The translations under genes were made by a program, and so were the position numbers. Source: Siphonodentalium dalli (lineage: Eukaryota > Mollusca > Scaphopoda > Gadilida > Siphonodentaliidae). From it: a DNA stretch of 64,000 bases. Positions 1-11,030 of this stretch are shown piece after piece; positions within the stretch are counted from its first letter, which is position 1; each line of letters starts with the position of its first letter. Below the pieces are notes generated by a model. It ran no database searches and was not told the DNA's origin. It was given only the letters and a program-made list of their open reading frames with translations. The stretch is from the NCBI GenBank assembly GCA_032622095.1, contig CP136061.1:4892505-4956504 (forward strand), read 5' to 3'.

Positions 1-401
1 TCTAAGTGAAATTATGACAACTTCCAATTTTAAATGAACTATTTTCCCAAACTACGATGTAGTTCCACTATGGGTATAAATGTTTAACACTTGAAATTAC
101 GTTTGAAAATTTACACCCACAGTAGAAATTTATACCCACAGTAGGAAGCTGTATACCCACAGTAGGGTGTACAGATGAAGTTTACAACATGGGTGTTATA
201 CACACAATAGAACAAGCAATAATAATAAATAAATGTATATATATATCAATAATAATAACTAAATATCACGAATGTGAAACCCTGGTTCCATCGTAATGTC
301 CACATGCGGAATCACACAATCCCGATTTGAATGAAATAATTCATCGCATTGAAGATAACCAATTACTTATTTCAGGATACTGTATATATGTATACACTTA
401 C

Positions 402-531
402 TCGTGTTTGTTTCGTCTTCGTCTGATTAATATAACAGTCACAACAATCACCAGTAACAACACAACGGCGAGAACGCTTATTATAATAATTATTGTAATC
501 ATATCAGTTCCTGTATCCGTTCCAGTATCAG
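402..531 (-). CDS. transmembrane exon of a minus-strand receptor (phase 1 in, phase 2 out)
   Basis: Read on the minus strand, a CAG acceptor at 532-534 opens 130 bp without a stop, ending at a GTAAGT donor (401-396). It encodes a short Asp/Thr/Gly repeat stalk (DTGTDTGTD), then about 23 hydrophobic residues (MITIIIIISVLAVVLLLVIV and on), then the stop-transfer cluster RRRR before NKHE. This is the layout of a type I single-pass membrane protein: stalk outside, basic residues at the cytoplasmic face. Entry is phase 1, matching the phase-1 exit of the EB/EGF-like exon at 1873-2010, so the two join in frame. The cytoplasmic tail must lie further along the minus strand, in 1-395 or off the window. 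I saw no convincing next exon. Confidence 0.72.
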
Positions 532-1872
532 CTGAAATGGGAAAAGTACGATCGTATCAGCTCTCAATCAGCAATATATCAGATACATATTGTATATTAA
601 TTCATAAAATATTGTATTTATTCGGACACCCCTACTCTGTATGTCTAATATTATATAATTTGTTTCAAGTAGCGTTTGCCAATTGAATGAATTGCATGTT
701 AAACAATGCATACATAAAAAACTCTCTGTTACTCTATATATGTTCCTAAAGCGAGCAATTTTGTTAAGTTGGTTTTTAGATGGCAATTTCATAGAATATA
801 CAAGATTCGTGTCGCCCACCAAGGACATGAAGAGAACACAAATGCCAACTCCAAAATCCATGTGAATCATGCAGCATATCCAAGTGGAACATCTGAGGAG
901 GATGATACCTACATTGTTAGACATACTTGTGGGCAGCTTTTGTTAAAAATAAATACAGAAGGTCCTCGAACCTGATATAATCGTTTTCCATAATATACAG
1001 AGAAGAGGAGTGGAAGCTTTGTATCATTACTGAATCACAAAAGAAAATATACTGTCAATAATATCACATTATTCAGGATCGAGGCAAACCGTTTGTTCTT
1101 GAATAATCCAAGTCTGCTTGTATGTAAACCAGCTGGGATTTTCTGATAGCGAAATGCTGTTTACGCCCCGAGACCACCAATGACTGGTTTTACACCCATG
1201 CCTGGTGACGGGAATTGTTGTACACTGTACTCGCTGTTACCCACCAAGTCAGTACATGATGATATATATATCAGGACAGAGTAAACATTGTCCATTAGCA
1301 ACTGTTGTGGAGTTCAGAACAAATAACATATTTTCTACGGAATAAAACAGTGTATTGTCACAATTTGATTCATTCACTGGTGGTATTATGTGAGTTGGTC
1401 ACTAACCCGTACAAACAGCATATCCCAATATCCCAAATGGTTCACATATAAATAGGCTTTGGACTTTTTCGTGGGATGACAAATCTCTACAGCACATGAC
1501 TAAAGCAAGTCCGGGCATGTTTTTGTCCAACGCTGTACTATATATGCATTACAATAGGTGTAATTGGAATGCTTTATATGATGGAATAAGCTCAAATTCT
1601 CTGATCATAGAGCCGCTCATTAAAACCGAAACATGTTTTTTGGAAGCTATTAACAAATCTACAAATTGATAATTTGCGTTTCAATCTGTGCTGTTTGTTA
1701 TCCGTACAAAAAGGCTAACGCCAGGAAACCCTTGCTTCACACATAAATTTCCAGATCGAGCATGACAAAGACTTGCTACTAACACCTTTGACTGGTGTAA
1801 CTTTCCGGAAGTGACATTAACTATCAAACGAACGTAAGTGACTGTCTTTTGTGTTGGATGTAGGCTACTAAC
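532..1872. other. putative intron between the EB/EGF-like and TM exons
   Basis: About 1.34 kb, AT-rich. Open frames at 568-924 (minus) and 683-975 (plus) have no recognisable domain. The stretch 1700-1810 resembles 3540-3650, a local duplication described separately. Confidence 0.5.
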
Positions 1873-2010
1873 TTGTTTCACAGCTGTCTCCATCCCAATA
1901 CTGGTTAGCACTGTCAGCACATTTACAGACGCCTCCTTGACACGACAGCAACGCAGCACATTGGTTTTCCACATTTGGATTAGTACTGCAGACAGCATTG
2001 TACGCCAGCC
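1873..2010 (-). CDS. EB-module / EGF-like exon of the same minus-strand receptor
   Basis: A TTTTAG acceptor at 2012-2011 and a GTTAGT donor from 1872 bound a 138-bp (46-codon) phase 1-1 exon. The frame holds six cysteines, in the order AVC, NQC, LSC, GVCKC, DSC, including CQGGVCKCADSANQYWDGDS. This cysteine-and-glycine pattern is typical of EB modules and degenerate EGF-like repeats in molluscan cell-surface receptors. Symmetric phase-1 exons are a hallmark of shuffled extracellular modules. It joins in frame to the TM exon (402-531), giving a Thr-rich stalk after the last Cys. Upstream, the phase agrees with SRCR exon 39414-39710. Ligand and function are unknown. The only long open frame here, 1681-1998 minus, is an out-of-frame shadow of this exon. 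Confidence 0.7.
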
Positions 2011-2263
2011 CTAAAATTCCCCAAACAAATTACAACTTACGCTGACTTACGCCAGTGTTATCTCTTCCAAACTGCTGCACCGACTGATTAGCGTACCACG
2101 ATCGAGCTGACATAAAGACACAAGAAAACTAAGATGCATGCATCAGATCGCACGTGAACTGTTTATCATAGAATTATTGTAGCTATCGCTTATACATTTT
2201 GGAATATCTGTCTGTATGTATGTGTGTATGAATGCACGTATGTATGTGTGTTATAGATTCGCA

Positions 2264-2475
2264 CACTGCTCGACCGATCCGACTCGGATTTGGTATTTAA
2301 CGTTTCAACCTGACCTCGCTTATAGGCATGTTTCTGGACCTTGACCGATCCGACTAAAATTTGTGTGTAGGACTACTTCGATCCCGGGAGCAATATGGAC
2401 GGGTCCAATTTCACGTGCGACCATGTCATCGAACGTGCTGATATAGGCATGTTTCTGGACCAATTGAAAAATAGT
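2264..2475. repeat. dispersed repeat, second locus at 52.35-52.60 kb
   Basis: Phrases such as 'gaccgatccgactcgga', 'gatcccgggagcaatatgg' and 'gggtccaatttcacg' recur near 52340-52600, twice there as imperfect tandem copies. This marks a dispersed, probably transposon-derived family. No coding capacity seen. Confidence 0.55.
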
Positions 2476-2861
2476 TTGTCCAGATAATGGTCAACGTCGC
2501 ATTTTGGACAAACTCTGAGTACTCATTCTACACTCCCAAGTTGTTAACCGACTAACGCTCTTTATTGTCATCGGCGTTGCTAAACGTTCGCATGTGCCTA
2601 CGAAACTGCGGACGCAAAACGCGAAATGCATTTATCTTGATTAAAAAGGCAGAATTAACTCATCGGAAAACAAAACATGCGTGTTGTGTGTTTCTTAGGT
2701 CTGTCGTTCATAGGAACGGGGAAAATTTTCAATCATACATCTTTTAGGGACGGGTACTGCGTGTTGTGTGAAAAAAAAATGCGTGTTGTGTGATTCTTAT
2801 GTCTGTCGTTCCTAGGAACGGGGGAAATTTTCATCGGGTCAGTTTTTCCGCCCGATGTACC

Positions 2862-2971
2862 TTAAATGCTTGTATTGATACCGTTCGACGTGTTTTGACC
2901 AGTCAATCGAGTTAATATTATCGAAGCCATCGGCGCTGGGCGACAGGTTGTAGTTGATAGCTGTGGGGAGG
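2862..2971 (-). CDS. unidentified exon-like ORF (weak)
   Basis: The minus-strand open frame 3180-2839 has a good acceptor (CTCCCCACAG) before position 2971 and a donor-like AAG|GTACAT near 2861. The enclosed frame contains NLSPSADGFDNINSIDWSK, which looks coding in composition. No domain is recognised, and its phases (1 in, 2 out) do not fit the neighbouring phase-1 exons. It may be an exon of another gene or chance. Confidence 0.2.
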
Positions 2972-3539
2972 GGGTCATTGTCGTCTAAATATTCTAATGA
3001 TGAGGTACAACAATTTCCGACAAAAACGCTATCATCCCCATTAAAATATCGACAACTTGCTGTTTCGAAAATGTTGCAGCCATGATATACAATACTTGAA
3101 ATGATATAACTAACGCCTGGCTCAAATATAGAGCCCAAACTAACACAGCGGGAACCGCACACGATGCCTATGGTGTGCACCTTTATTTTTTATTACATAT
3201 GGAGATGATGCGAGTTGTCAACATGCACTTCTGTGGATATATTGCAAAGCGTAAAGGGACTCAATGGGGAGTAATCAGCTAAGGGTTTCCACGCCTAAGC
3301 TACCTCCAGAAGTGAAAAGTGTATATGGATATTCAAAGGGAACTAAATCATTGTTAAGGAGGCGCGAGATCGGTGAATTTTGAAAAATAAACTCAATTTC
3401 AAAGAAAAACTTTGGGGGGAAAAATCATAACGAATGTATGCCACGTACATAACACGTGTTTACCCTCACACTATGAGAGATATGATCGAATTATGAATAA
3501 AACTGGTTATGCCAATAGACAGTTTGAAAGAAAATATTT

Positions 3540-3780
3540 TCAGACATAACAAAAGCTAACGTCAAGAAAACCTTGCTGAATACATAAATTCCAGAACGAG
3601 AATAACGAACACTTGCTACTGACATATTCCGCTGGCGTAACATGTATTATATTTTAGTGTCGACAAATTTAGCCGATTCCTAGAGTTGATCAAACTATCG
3701 CCGTCCGAGGGTTGCTCCTGGTCGCTGCGCGGGAATGGCTATCACATAGACACGAGAAAACCATAGTCAGAAATGGTAAC
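3540..3780. repeat. diverged duplicate of the flanks of the EB/EGF-like exon
   Basis: 3540-3650 matches 1700-1810 at roughly three quarters identity by eye (shared 'cttgctact' and 'cataaatt.ccag' blocks). 3715-3770 resembles 2085-2140 ('acatagacacgagaaaac' versus 'acataaagacacaagaaaac'). The six-cysteine exon lying between these flanks at 1.9 kb is not present here. Confidence 0.45.
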
Positions 3781-4154
3781 GCCACCAAGATTATATACAT
3801 ATAAATAGAAATTATAAAAAATACATAAAATATTTTGATAACAATTGCGTTTAAACAAGTAATTCTTCAAATTATTACTAACAAAGCAAGTAAATGACTG
3901 TGGGGTCACTCAACATATTATAAAGACTTGGACTTAGTATACTGTAAATACTGGGACTGTATATTTTAAAATTTTAATCTAAAATTTAAACGAAATAACT
4001 AAAAGATAAAATTTAGCAAGTAGTAAAAGTTAATTTTCTCAATAATTTTGTTTTGGGTTAAATAAAGCGATAATTTAAATGTCAAATTTAGTTTAAAAAA
4101 AAAAATGATTGAGCCTGGCTCTTCCAATGTTTGCGCGACTGACCTGGTCAATTG

Positions 4155-4395
4155 TTCTTAAGAAGTTGTTTTGAGAATTACTATGGAGGGAAATAGTTAT
4201 GGCTGTGGCTTCGCAAGTAATTGACTTGGTGACGTGATGTTAACAAATCTGAAGTAAATCCAGTAAACCAAGGACGCTTCATACCAAATATAAGGTAAAT
4301 AAATAATTCTTTAGAAGTTGTTTTAAGATTTACTATGGAGGGAAAGAATTGTGGTGCTGGCTTCGCAACTATTTGACCTCATTGTAACAAATATA
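4155..4395. repeat. two-copy tandem duplication
   Basis: 'agaagttgtttt...tactatggagggaaa...ggcttcgcaa' occurs at about 4160-4258 and again at 4312-4395. Non-coding. Confidence 0.5.
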
Positions 4396-4763
4396 AATAT
4401 TAGTCACTCAGGCAATAGATGTATCTATTCTGTATATTAAGTTATTGGGTCTTATGTCTCTTGAGATGTCTAAATATTTTTTGATGGACTGATCGCGCAA
4501 GCGCAAGGGACCCCCGCCAATCTTCTCTGTTGTGATTCCAATTGTTGGCTTATTAAATATGGACATATGCTTAAGAAACAGTCGCGCGGGAAGCGCGCTC
4601 CCGTAGGTCGGGTTTTGGATCACAGTTAATGAAAATATCATTGAAATAATCGGTTTCCCCCAATAAACATCCATATATTCAATATACATGTTTTTGGAGC
4701 AGAATTAGTTAGACCATATTGGACGCCATCATGTTTTTGTTTAATTTTCACACATATTTATTA

Positions 4764-4851
4764 GTTTTGTGGATCGAGTTCTCATTAAACCTCACATCTT
4801 TATATTAGTTATGTGGATTGAGTTATCATTAAACCTCACATCCTTATATTG
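4764..4851 (+). repeat. two 44-bp tandem units without the palindromic insert
   Basis: Two 44-bp units (4764-4807, 4808-4851) share 'tcattaaacctcacatc'. The same unit separates the palindromes that follow. The junction between these two units is therefore an unfilled version of the palindrome's target site. Confidence 0.7.
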
Positions 4852-4855
4852 GTTA

Positions 4856-4984
4856 CAGTAATGCCCAAAGTAATTGACCATTTAACCACAGCAGAATTAT
4901 GGGTAATTTTTCAGGATTTAAATTCCTGAAAAATTACCCATAATTCTGCTGTGGTTAAGTGGTCAATTACTTTGGACATTACTG
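4856..4984. mobile_element. palindromic MITE, copy 1 (TA target site, Tc1/mariner-like ends)
   Basis: 129 bp and almost perfectly self-complementary: it begins CAGTAATGCCCAAAGTAATT and ends with the reverse complement, with essentially no loop. TA lies on both sides (4854-4855, 4985-4986). The neighbouring 44-bp repeat without the insert has a single TA at that point. A TA duplication and CAGT ends suit a non-autonomous Tc1/mariner-type element. No transposase is encoded. Confidence 0.7.
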
Positions 4985-5030
4985 TATGTGGATTTAGTTA
5001 TCATTAAACCTCACATCCTTATATTGGTTA

Positions 5031-5159
5031 CAGTAATGCCCAAAGTAATTGACCACTTAACCACAGCAGAATTATAGGTAATTTTTCAGGATTTAAAATC
5101 CTGAAAAATTACCCATAATTCTGCTGTGGTTAAGTGGTCAATTACTTTGGACCTTACTG
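5031..5159. mobile_element. palindromic MITE, copy 2
   Basis: 129 bp, same ends and palindromic structure as copy 1, exactly 175 bp downstream (129 bp element + TA + 44-bp unit). Confidence 0.7.
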
Positions 5160-5205
5160 TATGTAGATGGAGTTATCATTAGACCTCACATCCTTATATG
5201 GGCTA

Positions 5206-5334
5206 CAGTAATGCCCAAAGTAATTGACCACTTAACCACAGCAGAATTATGGGTATTTTTTCAGGATTAAAAATCCTGAAAAATTACCCATAATTCTGCT
5301 GTTGTTCAGTGGTCAATTACTTTGGAAATTACTG
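5206..5334. mobile_element. palindromic MITE, copy 3
   Basis: 129 bp and again 175 bp from the previous copy. A few mismatches lie in the right arm ('ctgttgttcag' for 'ctgtggttaag'). Confidence 0.7.
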
Positions 5335-5380
5335 TATGTGGATGGAGTTATCATTAGACCTCACATCCTTATATGGGCTA

Positions 5381-5501
5381 CAGTAATGCCTAAAGTAATT
5401 GACCAATTAACCACAGCAGAATTATGGGTAATTTTTCAGGATTTAAAATCTTGAAAAATTACCCACAATTCTGCTGTGGTCAATTACTTTGGACATTACT
5501 G
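5381..5501. mobile_element. palindromic MITE, copy 4 (8-bp deletion)
   Basis: 121 bp. The right arm lacks 'taagtggt', so the hairpin is unbalanced; otherwise identical in layout, with TA at 5502-5503. The short open frame 5424-5639 is a by-product of the arm. Confidence 0.68.
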
Positions 5502-5739
5502 TATGTAGATGGAGTTAAACTTCACATCAGTGTGTTGGAGATTTTGGACCTTGACTTGGGACCGTTGGTTTTTAACGCAACAAATGCGAGTACACCTTAT
5601 ACACAAATTTCTGATGTAGCCAGAGTTTTTCTTGGATAAGATGAGTTTGAAGCCTGCTTACATTTCAAAATGTTGTCAGTTTTTTATTGTCTGCAGCGGA
5701 ACTCGGCGCGTTGAAGCAAAAGTTACAAGACATAAAATG

Positions 5740-6580
5740 TGTACGTAACGAGACTATAATACAAATGAAAAAATAAATTGAGGGAGGGGTGGGCGATACA
5801 GGGAACTAAGGGTTGAACCGATATAAATTTGTAGAGCGATAACGACCAATGTTGACATATTATGCATCTTAACTCTACTGTTGCAACAAGGCTATAAAAT
5901 AGGGGGTGTCAGAAACTTAGTCATCTCTATATAGTGCCAGACTAGTCATTTATGGACTTCTATAGTGGTGCAATGCAAATTAGCATCAAATGATAAAAAT
6001 ATGTATGTAACACAACTATACCGATGAAAATAAAAATAATAATTTAGGCCGGGATAAGATGTTGGGTTGGTTATATGGACTCGGAGGAAAAGGGGTTCGT
6101 ACCGATGAACTGACATAAATTAGTGGAGCGATGTTGCCATGTAATGCATCGCGGCTGTACTAAAGCAGCAATGATATAAAATTGGGGGGGGTCTGAAATT
6201 ATATCCATCTATATAGTTAGCACCAGAATTATATAGAAAGGAATAGCAATTGATATACGTATACGGTATACTATAGTAATACCATAGACATATAAGTACA
6301 AGTATCACGCGATAAAATATTACGTAACGTGACTATAGCGATGAAAAAAATTAATAAATTGGACCGGGATTAGAGGTTGGGTTGGTTATAGGTGGATAAT
6401 TGGATATGGAAATCATACCGATGAAACGATACAAATTAGTGGAGCGATAAAGACAATGTTGACACTTAGTCAGGCTACGCGGGGAAAATAGGGGTTGATA
6501 CGATGGACCGAAATAAATTTGTCGGGTGATAATGACCAATGTTGACGTACAAAGTAACGCGACTGTACTGTCGCACAATT
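5740..6580. repeat. degenerate tandem repeats, ~230-300 bp
   Basis: Variants of 'cgatgaaaa...aataaatt...ccgggat...ggttgggttggttata' and 'gataatgaccaatgttgac' recur at about 5760-5870, 6030-6140, 6340-6450 and 6490-6560. No coding signal. Confidence 0.45.
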
Positions 6581-6650
6581 ATCAGGTAGAACCGGTCAAA
6601 TATGGACTCTGGTGCCCAATATGGAACAGCTCAGAAAACATTTGCAGGGC

Positions 6651-7010
6651 CCTAAAATTTATTTAACATGGGATCTGCCATACAAATCGATTTATGTCGA
6701 TAAATCTTTTTTATTTTTCAAAATTTTAAGCTGAGATTTGGTGTGTCTGCGTGGGATACTTATATATTCCTAAAATGACAGGGTACAGCACATAATTATG
6801 TTTTAGATGGAAGAAATGAATTTTTTTCGATGATAAAATTTAACATGTGATTTGCCATTATGTCGATTTATGTCGATTAAACTGTCATTTTTCAAAATTT
6901 TGAGCTGATAATTCGTGTGTCTGTGTGTAATACTTATATATTCTTAAAATGGCAGAGTCCAGCGCGTAATTATGTTTTAGATGGAAGAAATTGAATTTGT
7001 ATTTGATAAT
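6651..7010. repeat. two-copy tandem repeat, ~181-bp unit
   Basis: Unit 1 starts near 6651 and unit 2 near 6832. Both contain 'gccat...tcgatttatgtcgat', 'tcaaaattttgagctga' variants and 'taattatgttttagatgg'. Confidence 0.6.
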
Positions 7011-7263
7011 AAATTTACAGCGTGTACGGGTCATCGAGTACGCTCAATTTTTGAAACAAACTTTTGTAAATAGCCGTTTTGGTCAAAGTAAACCTTTTTC
7101 GACCGGAACAGCAGATCCGAATAGTAGCTAAGATGTATTTAGATAGAATTATCAACAGAATTTGACCGATTAGGGTGCATTTTAAGAGATCGAGTGGAGA
7201 AATCTTGGTGACATTTTCATAAAATACGCCGATAATTCCAGAAAATAAGAGATGGCGGTTACT

Positions 7264-7577
7264 ACAATAGAACAGGCATAAAATTACCCATAATTCACTT
7301 TACTACACCATGGGCTCGCAATGGGTTATACATTATTTTCAGGCTATCACATTATTTATATTTTCAAAAACATATTATTACACCGGTGACTTTAAGTTTA
7401 CAATTTCAGCCTGTCCTGACTCTATCGATACAATAGAACAGGCATAAAATTACCCATAATTCACTTCACTGCACCATGGGCTCCCAATGGGTTATACATT
7501 ATTTTCAGGCTATCACATTATTTATATTTTCAAAAACATATTATACACCGGTGGCGTTAACTTTACAATTTCAGCAT
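7264..7577. repeat. two-copy tandem repeat, 166-bp unit
   Basis: 7264-7429 and 7430-7577 are close copies. Each starts 'acaatagaacaggcataaaa' and carries 'gggttatacattattttcag' and 'tttcaaaaacatattat'. Confidence 0.75.
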
Positions 7578-7738
7578 CTACATGATTCTATCGGTACGAT
7601 TTGAGTAAGGTACCCAAAAAATCTCCCACATGCAATGCCTTGGCCCACTCGACCACAGAATATCAAAATCTGCCAAACAACTTACACCACATGGTGGCGT
7701 AACAAGCCGAATATTGATTAAACTTATGGCAACCCCTC

Positions 7739-8690
7739 CTACAACGTATGGACAGACACAGCTGGCAGGACAGGAGCGACTGGCAGCGTCGATTTTCCTG
7801 GTTGCGTTAGCGGCTTGACCAATCCTGTTTCGGCTCCGTATGAACCATCAGTCGGCGGTGGGGTGGGTGTTCTGTTAAGGTCTGTATTTACACGCAGAGA
7901 TTGGTTTTGTGTATCAATAACGATATCGTTGTTGTATCCTGTCACTTTGATCGCCGAGGGGAGATCCACGGGGGTGAAATTGCATCTTCCACGTTAGCTA
8001 AGAACTGCTTCTGATCGTCAAAGGCTGTCCCTGTCCCAAGAATTTATGTTCTTGACTGAGCTTGCGCCCATAGCATTGCCCACACGTAGTTCCTGATACT
8101 AGCGTTCAGCCTTTGAACCCCCGGCTGCGTGAACCCTTGCGACTTGTCCAGGATGAAGGTGCTCCAGGCATTATCTGCACCACCCGAGTCCTGTTTGATG
8201 GAGTGCACGTGGCTGAGCTCATTTGTTGTTTCTTTTGTGAATGACATTCCCCTGGGATAGTATGTCCCATCCGACGAGACATGGTGAGGTCCCTTGTTCG
8301 TCCACCAATTGTAGGTCCTGTCCCATCCATGGTTTGAGCCTATCCGTGTGTGGAGAGACCCTGAACTGCAACTTAGTTCGTACGCCCGTCGGTCATACGG
8401 GTTGTTAAAGGCATCTCAGGCTTTATTCTGGGGTAGTGGAGCCACCAGCTCGTCGATGATCCTGTGAACCTGGTAGTAGACGTGAAAGATATAATTAGCA
8501 GGTTTCTGTTTGTTTCCAGACTAACTTCCATCGATGCGTTGTTCAATTCCATTAGACTTTTCATGAGTTCCATTTGATCCTTGAACGAGTTGAGTAATTT
8601 TTCCTTCATCCTGATGACTTCATCTCTAATTGCTTTGCTAGAGGAATCAGTGCTCTCCAACACTTCATCAGTTGTCTGATTACGAACATG
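7739..8690 (-). pseudogene. unidentified decayed coding sequence, coiled coil then Trp/Tyr-rich domain
   Basis: Read on the minus strand from about 8690 to the stop at 7739, protein-like sequence continues for about 310 codons across two nonsense codons and two frame changes. In order: a predicted coiled coil (about 8680-8550; heptads in EVIRMKEKLLNSFKDQMELM); after a frame change near 8525, a stretch with YIFHVYYQVHRIIDELV; an in-frame TGA near 8418; a domain with SNHGWDRTYNWWTNKGPHHV and STFILDKSQGFTQPG; a TAA at about 8044; then FDDQKQFLANVEDAI, a frame change near 7975, and a Pro-rich end. Composition strongly suggests former coding use, but I recognise no family. It abuts the BEL/Pao protease remnant in the same orientation where a reverse transcriptase would be expected, so it may be a neighbouring gene joined by deletion or captured sequence. 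Confidence 0.5.
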
Positions 8691-9288
8691 TCCTGTAATC
8701 AAGAAACCGACTTTCGATTTAACAGCCACTGGCCCGTCAACTCCTCTTATTTGCGTATCCTCCACTACGTCGTAATACAAATCAGCTCCCACTAAAATGT
8801 CAATGTTAAAACGTATCAGCACCGGTAACAGGATGTGCTAATTTGAGTCCTTTCAAATGAGGATAATGTCTAATATTTTTGTTCAACTTAATGTTCAGTG
8901 GTGTAGAAACAATAAGGAGTTCAAGTTCAATCGCACCATTGTCACATAAGAGATTCACTTTTGCGACATTCAAACAACGATTGTCAGAACTCGTGGACCC
9001 AAACGCTGAAATACTTATCTCCCGTTGTCCAATCGGTATGAGCCCTAATTCTTCAGCAAAACCCTGTCTGATAAAAGAAGTCTGTGAACCATCGTCTAAC
9101 AGAATGTTGGCTGCAATAGTAGTCGTCCCGGAAGATACATCTGAAATTGCAGTTTTTAACAAGGAGTTATGATGCGAAACCGTCGGTAGTTCAGCACGGT
9201 TGATATAGTCACAATTACTTCCACTTTCAGATTTGACATTACAATGTAATGAACTCTGATTGTTCGGCACATAACCGGAAACTCGTCC
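8691..9288 (-). pseudogene. BEL/Pao aspartic-protease region (DUF1758-like), frameshifted
   Basis: The protease-like frame 9270-8806 contains the active-site block LLDDGSQTSFI with hydrophobic flanks, as in the DUF1758 retropepsin family of BEL/Pao retrotransposons. A frame change near 8815 moves to the frame holding DILVGADLYYDVV and PVAVKSKVGFLITG, the conserved linker that normally leads into the reverse transcriptase. After about 8690 the resemblance stops, and no RT, RNase H or integrase was found. It is in the same reading frame as the gag remnant upstream, separated only by a TAA at 9289-9291. This is a dead copy; the breaks are nonsense and frameshift lesions. Confidence 0.78.
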
Positions 9289-10465
9289 TTAAATTCCACT
9301 AACAGGCCTATCTCTCGCACTGCTCGACTCACATATACTAGTGTGATGTTTTCTTGAACAAAGTCTACAACGGAAGCGCGATACACATTCAGAACATCGA
9401 TGTGTACTAGAAAGGCAATTGTAACAAAGTCTCCGATACCTTACAATATCAAACCGTTCTTTAATACCCATCGAACAGTTCGCCGGTAAATGTTTGCCGT
9501 CGCAAAACGCGCAAACTGGAACACTTGAATCCTTGTGAAAAGCAGTCGGATCCTTCACTTGATTAAATGAAGACCTGTTGGATGGTGCTGTCAATGTTGA
9601 AGTTGTGGGCTCGTAAGAAGAACTTTGTTCAGCGGCATCTAATATATCAACTTCGAGACGCAAAAATTCTCTAATGTCTTCCAATGAAAATTGGCGATTA
9701 CCATATCGACGCACCAAATTGCCACGCTGAATCGCCGGCAACTTTTGAATTAACATTGAAACAAGCATGTCACTGTAAGATGTCCCTTGTCCCAACGCGT
9801 CCAAAGATCGAATATTCGACTCAATAACATCTCTAAACTGCCCAAGACTGTGCACATTATTTTGAGGCGTCGGTAGATCCATCAGCGACTGCAAATGTGC
9901 ATGTATAATTTTATGCGTCTGTCCGAATCTCTCTTTCAGAATAGCAATTGCATGAAAGTAATTATCTTTTGTCAAAGATAGTCCATCAACACACATTGCC
10001 GCAGGTCCACGCAACAATGATCGTAAATACTGAAATTTCCGAATCGATGGTAATTCGTCTTCAGGAACTGAATGCACCACAGCATGGAACGAATCCCAAA
10101 ATGGTTGCCATTGCACCAATTCGCCCTAAAATAACGGCAATGAAAGTTTGGGAAGTGCAACACTTTGACGAACATTGCATACACGATCATTCTCCGGCGT
10201 AGCGACAGACCTTCTTGCACCAACCCGACCAGCATCATGAATGTCCACGAAAGGCACATAAGAATTACTTTGACTCTTTATTTCTCTCATGTATCTCTCT
10301 ATGTCATCAGATTCTCTGTCGAACTCAGAATCATCATCAACCAAGAAATTAAGAACTGCATCATCCATTTCACCAAGAAGAGAAACTTTCTCGTTTAACA
10401 TCGCCAAAACGTCCTTGATCAACCGCGTGGTGTGTCATCTCTGTGCTCTGCGTTTCATCCGTATA
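9289..10465 (-). pseudogene. BEL/Pao gag remnant (DUF1759-like, CCHC-type knuckles)
   Basis: Minus-strand gag of a BEL/Pao LTR retrotransposon. The N-terminal acidic helical segment (LGEMDDAVLNFLVDDDSEF) is followed by the conserved capsid core (VQWQPFWDSFHAVVH, FQYLRSLLRGPAA, ILKERFGQ). Cys/His knuckles lie near the C terminus (CAFCDGKHLPANC, CYNCLSSTHRCSEC, CRLCSRKHHTSIC). Gag packages element RNA and forms the particle. The frame is interrupted by TGA near 10442 and TAG at 10120-10122, and ends at TAA 9289-9291; the flanking frames stay in phase, so these are point lesions. Plus-strand open frames here are shadows. Confidence 0.82.
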
Positions 10466-10498
10466 GCCTTAATCTTGACGGTTCGAGGGACCAATTTA

Positions 10499-11030
10499 TG
10501 TTACGGAAATAGAGACATTAAAGTCTATGCTATATGCAGGTAGCCATTTTACTTCACCGTAACCAAACACATCCATATCACGTCACAGTACCCAATTACG
10601 TCGCAAACGAGTACACACAAATATCCACGACATTTCCAGACCTTATGTGGGTCGTGGATCGTAAGACCCTGAAAGGCTCCCGCCCCTCCCGAATCCAAAA
10701 CAAATTAAATCGAAAGTGTTGGGCCCCACCTATGCAGCCCACCCCTAAATGTCCGCTAATAATGGAATTATCCGTGTTTCAACTTCCCGAGTGACGGGTG
10801 CGACCATTATCATGGCGCATTGTTAGAATGTCACACCTACAGCTCCGATCTCCTTTCAGATACTATCCAATTAATGTCAATTTATGTTGGATATTTAGCT
10901 CAAGTCTATATTTTGGCCCCGTCGAAATACAGATTCATACAAGAAATATTGTTCGTGAATTGGAGCAATTTGATTGGCCGAGGGTGTGAACCGGTTTTTT
11001 AAATATGATATATAAGGTGGTTGTTTAACA
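10499..11030 (-). repeat. candidate LTR of the BEL/Pao element (5' LTR, minus orientation)
   Basis: 532 bp with matching ends TGTTA (10499-10503) and TAACA (11026-11030), the usual TG...CA termini with short inverted repeats. On the minus strand it lies immediately upstream of the gag remnant. A TATA-like tract occurs at about 11015-10998. The internal side continues TAAATTGGTCCCTCGAACC, where a primer-binding site would sit. No second copy was seen below 7.7 kb, so the 3' LTR is lost or outside; without it the borders are provisional. Confidence 0.45.

Noticed and set aside
1681-1998. 105-codon minus ORF
   Set aside because: It overlaps the EB/EGF-like exon in a different frame; the cysteine-rich frame has proper splice sites and joins the TM exon.
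8879-9172. 97-codon plus ORF within the BEL/Pao protease region
   Set aside because: Antisense shadow of the DUF1758-like frame.
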